A stretch of DNA of 64,000 nucleotides from Perognathus longimembris pacificus (GCF_023159225.1 NC_063176.1:10056963-10120962), one strand, 5' to 3'. Shown: positions 1-11,705, numbered from the stretch's first letter. Translations and numbers: made by a program. The notes: generated by a model from the letters alone, not told the origin.

Positions 1-100
1 TTCCAACAGTGTAGTTTGGCCTTAGTTTCTCTGTTAATAAGAGCTACCTCACACAGTTTATATCAATGAGGAAGGTGAGCTGGATTTTGTAGTTTATTTT

Positions 101-336
101 TATTTTTTGGTTTTTGTTTGTTTGTTTGTTTGTTTGTTTTTTTGGCCAGTCCTGGGCCTTGGACTCAGGGTCTGAGCACTGTCCCTGGCTTCTTTTTGCT
201 CAAGGTTAGCACTATGCCACTGAGCCACAGCGCCCCTTCTGGCCGTTTTCTATATATGTCGTGCTGGGGAATTGAACCCAGGGCTTCATGTATATAAGGC
301 AAGCACTCTTGCCACTAGGCCATATCCCCAGCCCTC
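101..336 (-). mobile_element. IDL-Geo SINE, minus strand, with intact target-site duplication
   Basis: Read on the minus strand, the element begins with an ID-like tRNA-derived head (G-rich start, A-box-like segment, B-box-like segment ending in CCCCAGCAC) and continues into the Geo module ending in CCAGGACTGGCC, followed by a tail seen here as a T/TTTG-rich run at about 101-144. A perfect 14-bp direct repeat, TTGTAGTTTATTTT, lies at 87-100 and 337-350, which fixes the insertion limits and shows L1-type target-primed integration. This is a non-coding retroposon that depends on L1 enzymes. The intact duplication suggests a fairly young insertion. Confidence 0.9.
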
Positions 337-546
337 TTGTAGTTTATTTTGAACTGGTAAGAATAAAGCTAAGTATCTAGAATTTCTTTAAAACCATCGG
401 GCTTTCTACAGATAATGTTTGGATTTCCACTGAATATTTACATGGCATATTTGGTTTTGTTTCCCTTGAATTATGTGTTCTACATGAGCCATTTTGAATA
501 GCAATATGTAGAAATCACTTGTAAGCTTTTTTTGTTTTGGTTGTGA

Positions 547-614
547 CCTTCCTTCCTTCCTTCCTTCCTTCCTTCCTTCCTTCCTTCCTTCCTTCCTTCC
601 TTCCTTCCTTCCCT

Positions 615-646
<32 letters not shown>

Positions 647-649
647 TTT

Positions 650-701
<52 letters not shown>

Positions 702-838
702 TTTCTCTCTCTGTCTCTCTCTCCTTCCCTCCCTCCCTCCCTTCTTCTTTCTCTCTTTCTCCCTCCCTTCCTCCCTCCCTTCCTTCCTTCCTTCCTTCCT
801 TCCTTCCTTCCTTCCTTCCTTTCCATTTTTCTTTCTTT

Positions 839-925
<87 letters not shown>

Positions 926-933
926 CTCTTTCT
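547..933. repeat. Compound (CTTC)n/(CTTT)n polypyrimidine tract
   Basis: About 390 bases are almost entirely C and T on the plus strand. Pure CTTC blocks (547-612), CTTT blocks (616-701), a mixed CT/CCCT centre (702-780), CTTC again (781-820) and CTTT (838-933) follow one another. Long open frames on both strands here are Pro/Leu/Ser or Lys/Arg/Glu repeats that only translate the microsatellite and are not genes. The strand bias and mirror symmetry make it a candidate for triplex (H-DNA) formation. Confidence 0.95.
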
Positions 934-2880
934 GCTAAGCTCTATGAATTTAAATCATGGGTTGTAACTCTAAGCTTTAGTCCTAGCCCTAAGTAAAAAT
1001 AAGTCCTATAGCCTATTAGGAAATATACAATAATTTAAATGTAGAAAATACTCTAAAATGGTCAAATGTAAGTATGTAGATCAAACAATATTTTATTGTT
1101 ATTTTGTTTTTGTATAATATTAGGGAAAATCCTGAAGTAGTAGTTTATTTGAAAGACACCATATTCAAATGTTATTAAATAGCAACACATATGTTCAAAA
1201 TATTCTGAGGAAAAGGAAATTTATTAATTCAGCACTTGTGATTTGAGTGAGTACAATTGTTACTCTTTTAGCAAATAGTGTAAATAATGTAAATATCCTG
1301 GACACAATATAGAATCATTGCAAGCATAATATGGAAACTTTAATATGCATAAGTTATTATGAATTTCTTTTATGACATCAAAATTAGGTTTTTTTTTTCC
1401 AGCATTATACCTACTGTAACATGTAAGTTTCTTAAGGAAAAGAAATCTGTCTTGCTCAGTGCTTTGCTGTCAGCATGATAGTGTCAAGTAAGTCTGGCAC
1501 ATGGTAGATGATGGTCAGTGAGAGTGAGTGGTTAAAAGAATGGTTCATGGTTATCACACAAATAAAAATTTTTATAAGGTCAGGGATAAGTGGCAGGGTA
1601 ATTATGCCTATGTTATATAATTTTTTCTTCCTTTTATTTCCATTTGCTATGTTGCATAATTTTAATCTCTTCTTTTTTTATATTTTATATAAACAAATGT
1701 TTTCTCTTTAATGATTTCAAGAATCAGGTTACCATTTATATTTTTGATAACCTATGTGACATAAAGGGAAGCTTGAAAGATGCTGACATGTTGTATAAAA
1801 CAACTGCTAGGATGAATTGAAACTTGCAGCACAGTTTCTAAATTAACAGAGGGGAAAGGAGGAAAGGGCGACGTGGTGGGGCAGCTCAGCGGCTGCCATC
1901 AAGTTCCTGACAGATAACAGGACTGGTAGTTATCATTACTCCACTGTTTTTCAGACTGTTGACTCTGCAGCAATGAGTTTGTATGTGCATTTTAAGGGAA
2001 GAACTGTCCACCCAAACATCACTGCTCTACATTGCATGTACCAGTGAATTAGAGCTTTATACTCCAAGCAGTGAAACTAGAATGGGATTGAAAATGAGTG
2101 AAGCATGAAAAAGAATCACATATCAAACTCTCCCAGAAGAAAGAATGTCTGTGTTATGCTAGAACAAACAAACAAAAACACCCCTGATTTCTAAACTTAC
2201 GCTATCAATTTCACTAGGAATAATTACACGTAAGTTTGTAAACATGAACTCACATAATACATTTCAAAATAGCATTAGTCATTAATTTAACAGGGGTTAT
2301 GACTGTGTGATAGGTGTGAGAATTCTTGGTTTGTGTTCACTATGTTTTACTTATGCTCATACACTATAAAAGTTTATAGTGTATTACTACAGTATCTCTT
2401 TGACTAAAGCACATATTTAACTTTTAACATCTTATGTAGGCTGATAAAACATCCTAGAAAGTCACAGTTACAAACTATGCTTCTTTAGTCCATATAATCT
2501 ACCTTCTTCCTCCATAGAGGAAACAATGTGATAAGATACAATAATGCCAGTACTAAAAGATCATGCCGAGCAATAGAAGAAAATATAATGATTGAGAATA
2601 TGTTCACTGAGTTAGAACTAATAGAACAACAATCTGAATCGTTTCTCAAAGAGCAAGGCTGTCACCCCGAAATCGGTCTAAATGTCATGTATCCATTATT
2701 AATTTAAAATGAGTAAGTATTAGGTATATACACTTACTGAAGAACCACCACAGTGTCTGGTATTGGGCTGGGTAATAAGGATACAAAGACAAAGATTCCA
2801 GATACTATGCTTACTTTTATTTTGTTCCCAGTCCCTGAGAATCTCAAAGTTTTTATAACTAAAATAATCACTTTTTAATT
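934..2880. other. No recognisable feature
   Basis: AT-rich single-copy-looking DNA of about 1.9 kb. I see no SINE, LINE or LTR that I can name and no open frame above chance length. A mildly GC-richer patch lies near 1850-1930, without any pattern I can support. Confidence 0.5.
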
Positions 2881-3092
2881 TTATTTATTTATTTATTTTT
2901 GCCAGTCCTGGGGCTTAGTCTCAGGGTCTGAGCACTGTCCCTGGCTTCTTTTTGCTCAAGGCTAGCACTCTGCCACTTGAGCCACAGCGCCACTTCTGGC
3001 CATTTTCTGTATATGTGGTGCTGGGGAATTGAACCCTGGGCTTCATGTGTATGAGGCGAGCACTCTTGCCCCTAGGCCATATTCCCAGCCCC
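2881..3092 (-). mobile_element. IDL-Geo SINE, minus strand
   Basis: The unit at 2901-3092 matches the copy at 145-334 nearly throughout, with an ATTT-rich tail in antisense at 2881-2900. The Geo module lies at the left (plus coordinates) and the ID-like head at the right, ending CCCAGCCCC. A short repeat, TTAATTTTA, is found before the tail and just after 3092 and could be the target-site duplication, but it is low-complexity and weak. Non-coding. Confidence 0.88.
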
Positions 3093-3094
3093 TT

Positions 3095-3352
3095 AATTTT
3101 AATTTTTGGTACTGACCATTCAGGTTGAACTCAGGGCCTGGGCACACTCTCTGAGCTATTGTGTTCAAGGTTAGTGTTCTAACACTGATTCACAGTTCCA
3201 CTTCTGGCTTCTTTTTTTTTTTTTTTTTTTCTTGTAGCTAATTGTGATAAGAGTTTCACAGACATTCTTGCCTGGGCTGACTTTGAACTGTAATCCTCCT
3301 ATCTCAGCCTCTTCAGGAGCTAGGATTACAGTCTTGAGCCATGGATGCACAG
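3095..3352 (-). mobile_element. B1-type head plus Geo module composite SINE, minus strand
   Basis: On the minus strand this element has a 7SL/B1-like first part (GCCTGAAG-type region near 3270-3350 with the reverse of GGATTACAG and CCTGGGCTGACTTTGAACT) and a second part related to the Geo module (3105-3210). A T-run of about 20 bases at 3210-3230 interrupts it in the linker. It abuts the IDL-Geo copy on its left. The sequence is clearly more decayed than the IDL-Geo copies, so it is probably older. Confidence 0.7.
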
Positions 3353-3784
3353 ATGCAATCTTTTTAAATGCTGTTTCTTAAATTATCCCCTTAGTATATT
3401 TGGATATTTCCCTTCTTTCAAGATAAACAAACACTAGAAACCCTGGTTCACAAGATTTCAACTGATCTAATATTAAACTTTTTGGTCCCTTCTCTCATCC
3501 CTTCCATCTGTTCTTTCTTCACTTGGTGTCTGTTTCAATTTTGTGTGGCTCATTCTTTCCCCTATTCTTGTTCTGTGGTCCTGCCCTTTCCTTTGCATGC
3601 TGTCTTTGAGCCTGGTATTCAGAGCTCTTTCCATCCAGCTCTCCTAAATCAGTCTCCATTCCCTTACTCTGCTTAATAGCTGTTAGAGCATCTACCACTA
3701 TATGAGATAATGTTTGCATTAAATCATCTAAATAGAATTTAATTATAGAAGGGAAAACAGTTCAGTGAACTGAGATATTCATAT
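3353..3784. other. No recognisable feature
   Basis: Moderately pyrimidine-rich unique-looking sequence. Short open frames occur on both strands over 3480-3720 but show no conserved motif, so I treat them as chance frames. Confidence 0.45.
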
Positions 3785-4022
3785 CATGTTAAAGGTGTGG
3801 CAATTGATGAGTATGGACAGACGCACACGGTGAACCAGTGCAACAGTGGTGCTCACAAGACAATATGTTGGAAAGAAGTACAAGGTGGTGGTGGTGGTGG
3901 GGGAATGGGAGAAAAATGACGGAGGGGGTAACAACTAACAACTTTGACAAGAAATGTACCCCCTACCTTATGTATGTAACTGTAATCCCTCTGTATATCA
4001 CCTTGAAAATAAAATTATTTTT
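3785..4022 (+). mobile_element. L1 3'-UTR end, sense
   Basis: The segment carries the hallmark 3' end seen many times in this window: a G-rich stretch (3888-3930), then AGAAATGTAC, a segment ending ATGTAACTGTAATCCCTCTG, and an AATAAAAT-type end at 4008-4016. Upstream, the part from GTGAACCAGTGCAACAGTGG to the G-rich tract resembles the copy at 14250-14340 but not the copies at 25.0 and 26.1 kb, which suggests a distinct L1 3'-UTR subfamily. Heavily 5'-truncated; non-coding. Confidence 0.75.
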
Positions 4023-4874
4023 TAAACTAAGCATAGAGCTTCCCCTACAACCCTATAGTTAATTAAAATAGAATAGATCCATAACCGCGGTAGTGTTGTA
4101 CAATGAAAGGAAAATTCCTGGTTATTTAGCAAAGATGTACTAAATTGTACCAAGAATGAGAGCAATTTTCAGAATAGTTTGCACAAATGTGCACATTCAC
4201 AATTTTCACACTCAGTAGGCTTCACATCATACACTAAGCTGCTTCAACTTCCTTCTTATTTTAAAGACCATGCTTGCAAATACTAAGGGTGCATTTAGTA
4301 TGTTTATTATCTAGTGATTTCTTCTTTAGCTTGAGAGACAGTACTCAATATGATAAATTACCTTCCTGGAAGAAAATCCATCTCAGAAAAGCTCCTTGAA
4401 GTGAATACTTGTATAACTAGAAGATCTTTAAAATGAATACATTGCATAATGAGAATAAGAAATTGAAAGGTGAAACTTTGAAATGAAATGCCTAGTATGA
4501 AACATGAAATCTGGTAATATATAAGATAGTAAAACTTATCTATTTAACAATGTGTCATTTTTAAGGTGCTAACAGAAGTGGTAATGCATATAGCAGATAT
4601 AATCCATAGGAAAATATTCTTTGTGCAAGCAATTATGGTACTTAATCTCACATAACTTATCCTATGGTATTGTAGTTTGTTCTGAAGTATATTTATGAAT
4701 CTGTTATTATAAACTGAATTCACAGAAGGGCTTGACACATAATTGTGAAGTTGCAAGTTGAGAAATGTTCAAATTGAATGCTTGTAACTTTTTATCTGCA
4801 CTTGGAGTTCCTCACGGGAAATATTCTGGAGTTACATGTCTCAGCATCATGTTCATTCAAACACAGACTCTTGT
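4023..4874. other. No recognisable feature
   Basis: AT-rich sequence without a repeat I can name and without a credible coding frame. Confidence 0.5.
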
Positions 4875-5150
4875 CCCTCCCTCCCTCCCTCCCTCCCTCC
4901 CTCCCTCCCTCCCTCCCTCCCTCCCTCCCTCCCTCCCTCCCTCCCTCCCTCCCTCTCTCCCTCCCTCCCTCCCTTCCTTCCTTCCTTCCTCCTCTTCCTT
5001 TCACTCACCCTCCCATATCCTTTTCCACTGTATCCCCTTTCTTGTCCTCTTCCTCTCTCCTTCCCTCTTTCTCTCTCTCCTCTCTCTTACACTCTTCTCA
5101 CTTCCTTCTCTTTCCCTCTCCCCCTATCTGTTCTCTCCTCTCCCTCCTTT
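4875..5150. repeat. (CCCT)n/(CCTT)n pyrimidine tract
   Basis: A nearly pure CCCT array at 4875-4971 grades into CCTT (4972-4989) and then into imperfect CT-rich DNA up to about 5150. Four overlapping open frames of 70-146 codons cross it. Their central part is Pro-Ser-Leu or Gly-Arg-Glu repeat, i.e. translated microsatellite. Confidence 0.93.
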
Positions 5151-5159
5151 TTATGGAAA

Positions 5160-6185
5160 GCTTTCTCCTTGAGAAATTACATTTACAGCGATTCAATGGC
5201 CATTTCTCATTCTTCTGAATTCCAACCCAGTGGAGTCTGCAAAAAGGAAGAGGATCCTAAACTGCTGTAATAAGAGAGACTATCCTCACATGATGTTTGC
5301 AACATAGAAACACTCTAGGAAGCAGAAATGCATCTAGGAGCAATACTTCAGGCACTGCAAGCAACATAGCAGCAGGGAGGGAGAAGCATCTTCTTATAGA
5401 TATTTATGCAAGTTTCTTAGCTAGAGATATCTGGAGGGCATTGGGAATCTGTCAGAAAATTAAAAATAAAATTTACATTTATCATAATGTCTGAGAGGTA
5501 CTATTTGAAGTGTCATAGTTCTTTGAAGCATTTACAAGGAGACCTTTTCAGAAGGAAGAAAAGTCATGCATTTAAATTTAAATCAACAAACAAAATATTT
5601 ATTTAGAACTAGAACATTAAATGAATTAAAATAATTGTGATAACCACACATGAAGAGAAAGGAGATAATGGACTTTTAGTGGACACTAGGCTACAGAATC
5701 TGAGTAGATACTGGTACTTGGAGACCCACAGTGGCAACATTATCCCAATTAGGGTAACAGACCATAAGATCAGGCGAAAAATAGGACTTAGGTTCTTCTT
5801 CAAGTCAGTCAACTGTATCTACATGGACCTAGCTTTACTGATTTCCTTGCCACCTAAATGAATATTCTAGGTAGTTGGAAGTATGCTTATATTTCTTCCT
5901 TAATCTGTAGAAGAAAGGTAGGGAGATGCTCTTAAAAACTGCTTCTTCTCAAAGTAATACATCAAAAACTTTGGCTAATTCTTCACTGGAAGAGGAATAG
6001 ATAGGATCAGATCAACAGGAAAATGTACAGCTTTCAGTCTCCCTATAGAATTATACTGAAGCTAGACTCCAGATGAGGTTATATGGTGTGAGTACATTAC
6101 ATAATATATGTGTATACATAGGACATTATATAATTCATTGTATTATATGTAATGTATGTATATCTAAAAAAATATGTTGCACACA
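5160..6185. other. No recognisable feature
   Basis: AT-rich intergenic sequence. Frames at 5297-5494, 5609-5812 and 5637-5861 have no recognisable motif and overlap on opposite strands, as expected by chance. Confidence 0.5.
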
Positions 6186-6189
6186 TTTT

Positions 6190-6285
6190 TAAGGTTCCTG
6201 CTATGTAGAACAGGCTGGACTTGACCTGGGCCTCCTTATGATACAGCTTCTAGATGTATAGGATTTGCGACATGCAACATTAGAT
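6190..6285 (-). mobile_element. B1-like SINE fragment, minus strand
   Basis: The stretch CTATGTAGAACAGGCTGGAC followed by a TTGACCTGGGCC-type segment matches the reverse complement of the rodent B1 middle region (7SL-derived), and the reverse of a GGATTTG-type segment follows. Only about 95 bases remain and both ends are eroded, so the copy is old. Confidence 0.65.
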
Positions 6286-6289
6286 CAAA

Positions 6290-7842
6290 CTCTGACCATT
6301 TCTGTCCTTGGCTCTAGTCATTTCCAGTTTTCTCTCTTGCTTGGCAATACTTCTTCAATGTATTATCTGAGTTGAAATTCTGACTTAGCTTCTGCCCTAG
6401 GGAACCCAACTTAGGACACTTGAAGAATCACTAGCCTGAGATCCACTTGCTACTTCTCTATCCCCAAACTCTAGATACACTATTTTCCCACAAAAGTACA
6501 TTGAAAATTATGCTGAGTTTATAATTTATATTGTTATTTTTATGCATTAGGTCATAGAGAATAAGTTCTACCTCATAATAGGATTTCAAAAGAAAAAATC
6601 CAATAAATGAACATATGGATGGATAAGTAAATTAATTTAAAATTGTAAATTTTTATTTATATTTTTGCTTTGTTGTCCTATAGTCATTTACTAACTTCTT
6701 CCTAAAACAATTATTTTTCAATTCAATATCTCAATACATATTTATGTTTATCATCCATCTAACTGTCTATGTATCTAATCAATCTATACTTATATATCTT
6801 CTGTTTCTATAGTATATTTACAAGATATAAGATGAAGAGAGAGTACTTTCAGATAAACTAATCTCTATAGTGGGAATAAATTTGTGTTTGATTTTACATT
6901 GGGTTTTTTCATATTTATAAACTGAGTTATTTTCTATTTGTCTGGACTGTTTGAAACTTATATGCTATCACTTACCTCTTCTTAGAAGAACAGCATGTTC
7001 TGAATTGCTCCCTACTGTATATCAGTCATAATATAAATGGAACAATATAATATTTAATTATCCCAAGATGCCATTGATCTAAAGAATTTCAGTCTTTTGC
7101 ACATTTAAGCTTTTCAAACTCAATGTAAGGTACTAGAAATGTTTTACTGTTCTCAGCAAATCATAAAACATGGTAATTTTTGGAATTGAATATATTTAAA
7201 TCATTGTAATTTTTATAGCAACATTATCTTATATAAAGATCTCTTTTCACTTAAACTAATTGATTGAATTATTTCACTGCATGTTTTATAATAGACTTTA
7301 AAATAAAGTGAGGTTACTTTAAAATATAGTATATTAAATCAAGACATTGACATACACTGAGAAAAAGTAGACAGTGAGTTTATCTCCAGCTGTCATACAT
7401 ATTATAAAACCTGATTTAAAATCTTGAGGAAATATTCTGTGGAGGGAGTTAGGGGATGGGCAATAGGATAAGAAAATGCCACCTGGATCAAGTCACTATC
7501 CATTCCTAAACTGCTTTACTCAATGGCAACTCCTTTGCACAACTACTTAAAGATAATTTAAACACACACACACACACAAAGCAAAAAAAAAAAGCATATT
7601 TAGTGTTTTTAAATGTGCTATCAAACAATAGAGTTCAACTGAGGAGGAATTAGGAGAATGGATTTCTCTTCAAACCTTTGTTTACACTTAGCTACTGTGG
7701 TTTTTACACACCTCATTCTTCCCTATAATCACATATGTGTGCTCACTGAGCCATAGTCATCATTGCCAAACCAATGAACAGACATGGTACATGTTTGACT
7801 TTTAAGTGACAGTGAATGGGTAAGGCTATGAATTATGGAAGA
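6290..7842. other. No recognisable element except a short (AC)n run
   Basis: About 1.5 kb of AT-rich DNA. The only repeat I can support is (AC)9 at 7562-7579, followed by an A-rich stretch at 7580-7594. No coding signal. Confidence 0.5.
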
Positions 7843-8085
7843 GGGGCTGGGAATGTGCCTTAGTGGTAGGGTGCTTGCCTAGTATGCATGAAGCCTTGGG
7901 TTTGATTCCTCAGTACCACAGAAAGAAAGAAAAAGAAAGGAAGGAAGAAAGGAAGGAAGGAAAGAAGGAGGAAAGAAAGAGAAAGAAAGAAAGGAAGAAA
8001 GAGAGAGAAAGAAAGAGAGAGAAAGAGACAGAGAGACAGAGAGACAGAGAGAGAGAGACGGAGAGACAGAGAGAAAGAAAGAGAA
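7843..8085 (+). mobile_element. ID SINE with long (GAAA)n/(GA)n tail
   Basis: The ID body runs from GGGGCTGGGAATGTG at 7843 to CAGTACCACA at 7920, with A-box-like and B-box-like (GGGTTTGATTCC) segments as in tRNA-Ala-derived ID elements. No Geo module follows. Instead the tail at 7921-8085 has expanded into GAAA, GGAA and GAGA repeats. Frames across the tail translate to Lys/Arg/Glu repeats and are not genes. Confidence 0.85.
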
Positions 8086-8403
8086 TACGTTCTGTGCTCT
8101 GACTGTCAACTCTGGAGTGCTAGATTCCAAGTAGAGTGGACCATGATTTGTCAAAATTGTCTCTCCAGACTGTAGACTAGGGCAGCCTTGTGGAAGCTTC
8201 CTGCGCCATTCCGGCATGGGAACAAGAGAAGTTCATTACATAGTCTAGGACAAAAGCTCAGAATACAGATAAATGGAGAGGTGACTGTGTCAATATAACT
8301 GTTTATAATGTAGTAGCTATCAATGGCAGTGGTATATACATGATGACGAATGTGACCCTAATCCAATAATGTTGCTCTGTCATGATCAAATCCTTGGGTG
8401 AAG
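8086..8403. other. No recognisable feature
   Basis: Short unique-looking interval between two ID copies; nothing supportable. Confidence 0.4.
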
Positions 8404-8485
8404 GTTATAGAAATGTGGCTTAGTGGTAGAATGATTATTTAGCATGCAGGAGGCCCAGGGTTCAATTCCTTGGCACCACACAAAG
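8404..8485 (+). mobile_element. ID-like SINE, single unit
   Basis: The segment reads as a diverged ID element: GTGGCTTAGTGGTAGAATG (A box region), then a GGGTTCAATTCC B-box-type segment and GGCACCACA end. It lacks the Geo right half and has a short A-rich end. Confidence 0.75.
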
Positions 8486-9172
8486 AAATCCTTGCGTGCA
8501 AAACACTATAAAAAGTACTAAACTAAACTGAAGTTATACAATTTGGAACAAAAACATTATCTACATTAAATGAGATCATGTTTTGTACCACTGCTGTGGA
8601 ATGTAAGTTTGAGTTTAAAAAAAAGCATAGCAAAAACAGAAATGTTGGTTTTTAGTTTAATTTTGCTTTGTTTCCCTTGCCTCACCCCCCAGAAATGACA
8701 TAAGGAAATTGAGAAATGTGTACTCACTGAAGTGGTTTCTTAAGTATATTCTGAGTTTTTACTGGGTTCACATACTCAGATGACTTCAGAGGCAAAGTAA
8801 AAAAAAATGTGTGGGATTTTTGCCTATCAACTTTGCTTTCCAAGAAATTAAATTTAAGAAATTATTTCGTTGCAAAAATAATAGAATTGAGGTCATTTTG
8901 GTTTTTCTGTTTTTCTCAATGTTTTTAAAAAATATTTCCAGAGTCAGGTAATTTCTTACTATCTCCTTGTTGACTATGTTCCCAATCATCATTATTTCTA
9001 ATTTGTACGACTGTAACAATCTCCCAATTGGCCCTTTTCTTTTCTTGTTATTCTTTCATCTATTCCAACAGCAGCCTGAACAAGGGTTTCAAAAAGAAAA
9101 GTTAAATCAGGCCATTTCTGTGCCCAGAGCTCTTCAATTATAGCTTTCCACTTAGGCCTTATACAGCATGTC
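8486..9172. other. No recognisable feature
   Basis: AT-rich sequence with no named repeat; the minus-strand frame at 8786-9019 shows no motif. Confidence 0.45.
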
Positions 9173-9190
9173 TCATGCAGAAAATTCTTT

Positions 9191-9380
9191 TTTTTTTTGG
9201 CCAGTCCTGGGCCTTGGACTCCGGGCCTGAGCACTGTCCCTGGCTTCTTCCTGCTCAAGGCTAGCACTCTGCCACTTGAGCCACAGCACCGCTTCCTGTA
9301 TATGTGGTGCTGGGGAATCGAACCTAGGGCCTCGTGTATCAAGGCAGGCACTCTTGCCACTAGGCCATATCCCCAGCCCC
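9191..9380 (-). mobile_element. IDL-Geo SINE, minus strand, small internal deletion
   Basis: The Geo module starts at 9199 after a short T run and the ID-like head ends CCCCAGCCCC at 9380. Compared with the other copies, about ten bases are missing at the junction of the two modules near 9294-9300. An imperfect 18-bp direct repeat flanks it (TCATGCAGAAAATTCTTT at 9173-9190 versus TCATTCAGAGGATTCTTT at 9381-9398), consistent with a target-site duplication that has since mutated. Confidence 0.87.
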
Positions 9381-9665
9381 TCATTCAGAGGATTCTTTAC
9401 ATCTCAAGGCCTTACATGAGCTGTTGGCCTTCTACCTACTCTGTCTGCTACTGTGCTCTTCTTTCCAATCTTGTTTCTCTCTCTCTGCTCTCTGCCTTTT
9501 GAGCATCTTTGCTGCCTCTATACACATGCTAATTGTGTTTCCTTTTGAGTGTTTTTTTTTAAATTTCCTCTTCGTCATAGAATGAGGAGTAGAGAATAGC
9601 TTACCTTTTCCCTAGGCCACACATTCAAATCCAAATTAACAGCCACTAGGCCACATAGTTTTTGT
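9381..9665. other. No recognisable feature
   Basis: Unique-looking pyrimidine-rich interval between two SINEs. Confidence 0.4.
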
Positions 9666-9667
9666 TG

Positions 9668-9782
9668 CTGTTTTATTTTTGAGACCAACTGTAACAACAA
9701 CAACAACAAAAAAATCCAAAATTAAGGATCTTTCTGCGTCAGCCTTTAAGTGCTGCGATTACAGAGATCATGCACAGCTTGA
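9668..9782 (-). mobile_element. B1-like SINE fragment, minus strand
   Basis: The reverse of a B1 end is visible as TTTTTGAGACCAACTG at the left and a CAGCCTTTAAGTGCTGCGATTACAG-type segment at the right. An AAC-repeat insertion (9693-9712) splits it. Diverged and partial. Confidence 0.55.
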
Positions 9783-10049
9783 TTAAATGGCTTTAAAGAG
9801 CACTATGTTTAACTCAAATTTTGTCATAAGAAATCCCTGAATTGAAATACATGGAATACATGGAAATACATGGAAACACCTCTATTGCATCATCTGCGAG
9901 AAATTAGATTTCGCATGTGTAGGGCAGCTTTTGGAAGTCTCGCAAGATTGAATTTAGAATCAGAGCTGAGCCTTTTGCAAACTCATGTCTTACAACTTTT
10001 CACACAGATCTGAAGAACAAGACTCTTAACATGACAGCTATGGTTTTAT

Positions 10050-10385
10050 TCTACATTTAGCTACCCTAACAAAACAGCATAATATGAGTGGATTATGATG
10101 GATTGAAATACATTTCTTGCAATTCTGAAAACTGGTTGTCCAAGATAAAGGTGCCAACATGAGTGGATTTTACTCAGAGTTCTCTAGACGAGACCCAGCC
10201 CACATATTGCTTTCTCCTCACATGAAGCACAGCACAGGGGAGAAGTCAGTTCTGCGTGACACTTGAAAGGCCACAAATCTCATCCATGAGAACCACAGCC
10301 TTACCATCATGGCAATTCATAATTCCTAAAACTACCCCCTTCCGAGTGAGGGGAATACTGGGTAATCAGCTGTGCCATGGTTTCA
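10050..10385 (-). mobile_element. MaLR-type LTR (MLT1/MST-like), minus strand
   Basis: The plus strand reads GCTACCCTAACAAAACAGCA, then TGGATTGAAATACATTTCTTGCAATTCTG-type sequence, then AAGATAAAGGTGCCAACATG, then a segment like TCTCCTCACATG. This order is that of the antisense 3' part of MLT1/MST LTRs of the ERVL-MaLR group. No internal gag or pol sequence accompanies it. Non-coding; old. Confidence 0.6.
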
Positions 10386-11660
10386 CTCATGTAGACAATT
10401 AGAGGATAGTGATCCCACATGGGTGTGTTTGGGGGGATATAAGCAAGCAGACACCACACCGTAGATGCTACACTAACTGTAGCCACGTGATAGACAGTGA
10501 GGTGTGGATAAACCGCTCAGAGATGCCTGAACCTCTAACCCTCAGGAACTACGAGATAACAAAAGATTATTGTTACTCCAGCTATAAGATATCTGGTCTA
10601 GGTATACTCAACCTTAAGGAAGGCATGGTTGATCACCATAAAGCTCTCTCTCCCTCATGATCCTCCATGATTTTCCAAACCATAAGCAGACTGCAGACTG
10701 CGGAATTGCTGTTCTTAGCAGAAAACAACAACAGTGAATTTAAGAAGAAAGGTGAATATATTGTGATACATCTGATAGTAACATATACATGTAATGTACA
10801 CTATTTTACAAATATTCTAATATATATACATATATTCTAATTTTATTCTAAAATATTCAATCTTTAAAAGTATATTTCCTATCGCTTTTGGTCATCTTTA
10901 GTCTAAAGTGATAAAATGAAGATAACCACATCCAAATGACCACTCTACCTCTTGAATAAAGGTTACTTAGAGAAGACTTGTCAGTTCAGTCCAAGGTTGC
11001 TCAAAAGGACAGCAGTAGACAGGCTTGGTCAGAAGGTAGGGGCTTGGATCTCATGGCTGCTGTCCTTACATTTCCAGCTTATGGCAATGTGCTTTGAACA
11101 CATTTTGATCTGTCTGGACCCTCCGCAGTGCTGCAGTTATAAGTGGCCAGAGTCTATTGATATCAGTTCTCACTCATAGACCTTGCTATATTATGGCTCT
11201 GGTCCCTACCAGGAACTTCTCAAATCACTGGTTCTTTCATTTGTTTAAAAGGAGAATTCTTTCAACCTTATTTATATAACTAGCCTCTGCATGCCTCAAA
11301 GCAGCAGCCTGCAGCGTCAGCCGTCCTATCTTTTACAGCCTTCATTTGAGTGCAGATGCTGCGATATTTTCATCTCTATTAAACTCATAGCTAAACTTTA
11401 AGGTGTAATTTTACATTGGTATATGCTGATCATGTACGCTCATACACACATACGCATAAAAGTAACAATCTTATACTTTTTACTAGCTTTAAGTATTGTA
11501 ATAATTAAGCAAGTTAATATAGTGTATGAAACAAGACTTATCAGTTTTTACTTTATAGTATGTACATAACATAGTAGTCAAATTTTGCATTTGAAGTATT
11601 TTAACTATAGACAAATTATTCTATCACATTTTGTATCCTTCAGAAAACTACCAATAAAAA

Positions 11661-11661
<1 letters not shown>
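10386..11661. other. No recognisable feature
   Basis: About 1.3 kb. Frames at 10409-10660 and 10952-11179 lack motifs; AT-rich TATA repeats near 10800-10860 are simple low-complexity sequence. Confidence 0.45.

Positions 11662-11705
<44 letters not shown>
11662..11705. repeat. (AC)n microsatellite
   Basis: A pure AC dinucleotide array of about 22 units. It is read through as His-Thr repeat in one plus-strand frame, which is not a gene. Confidence 0.97.

Noticed and set aside
515..938. Open frames of 103-133 codons on both strands
   Set aside because: They translate a CTTC/CTTT microsatellite into Pro-Ser-Phe-Leu or Lys-Glu-Gly-Arg repeats; there is no start context or non-repeat domain.
4765..5270. 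Overlapping frames of 135-146 codons
   Set aside because: All are centred on the CCCT array and its CT-rich edge; three frames open at once is typical for simple repeats.
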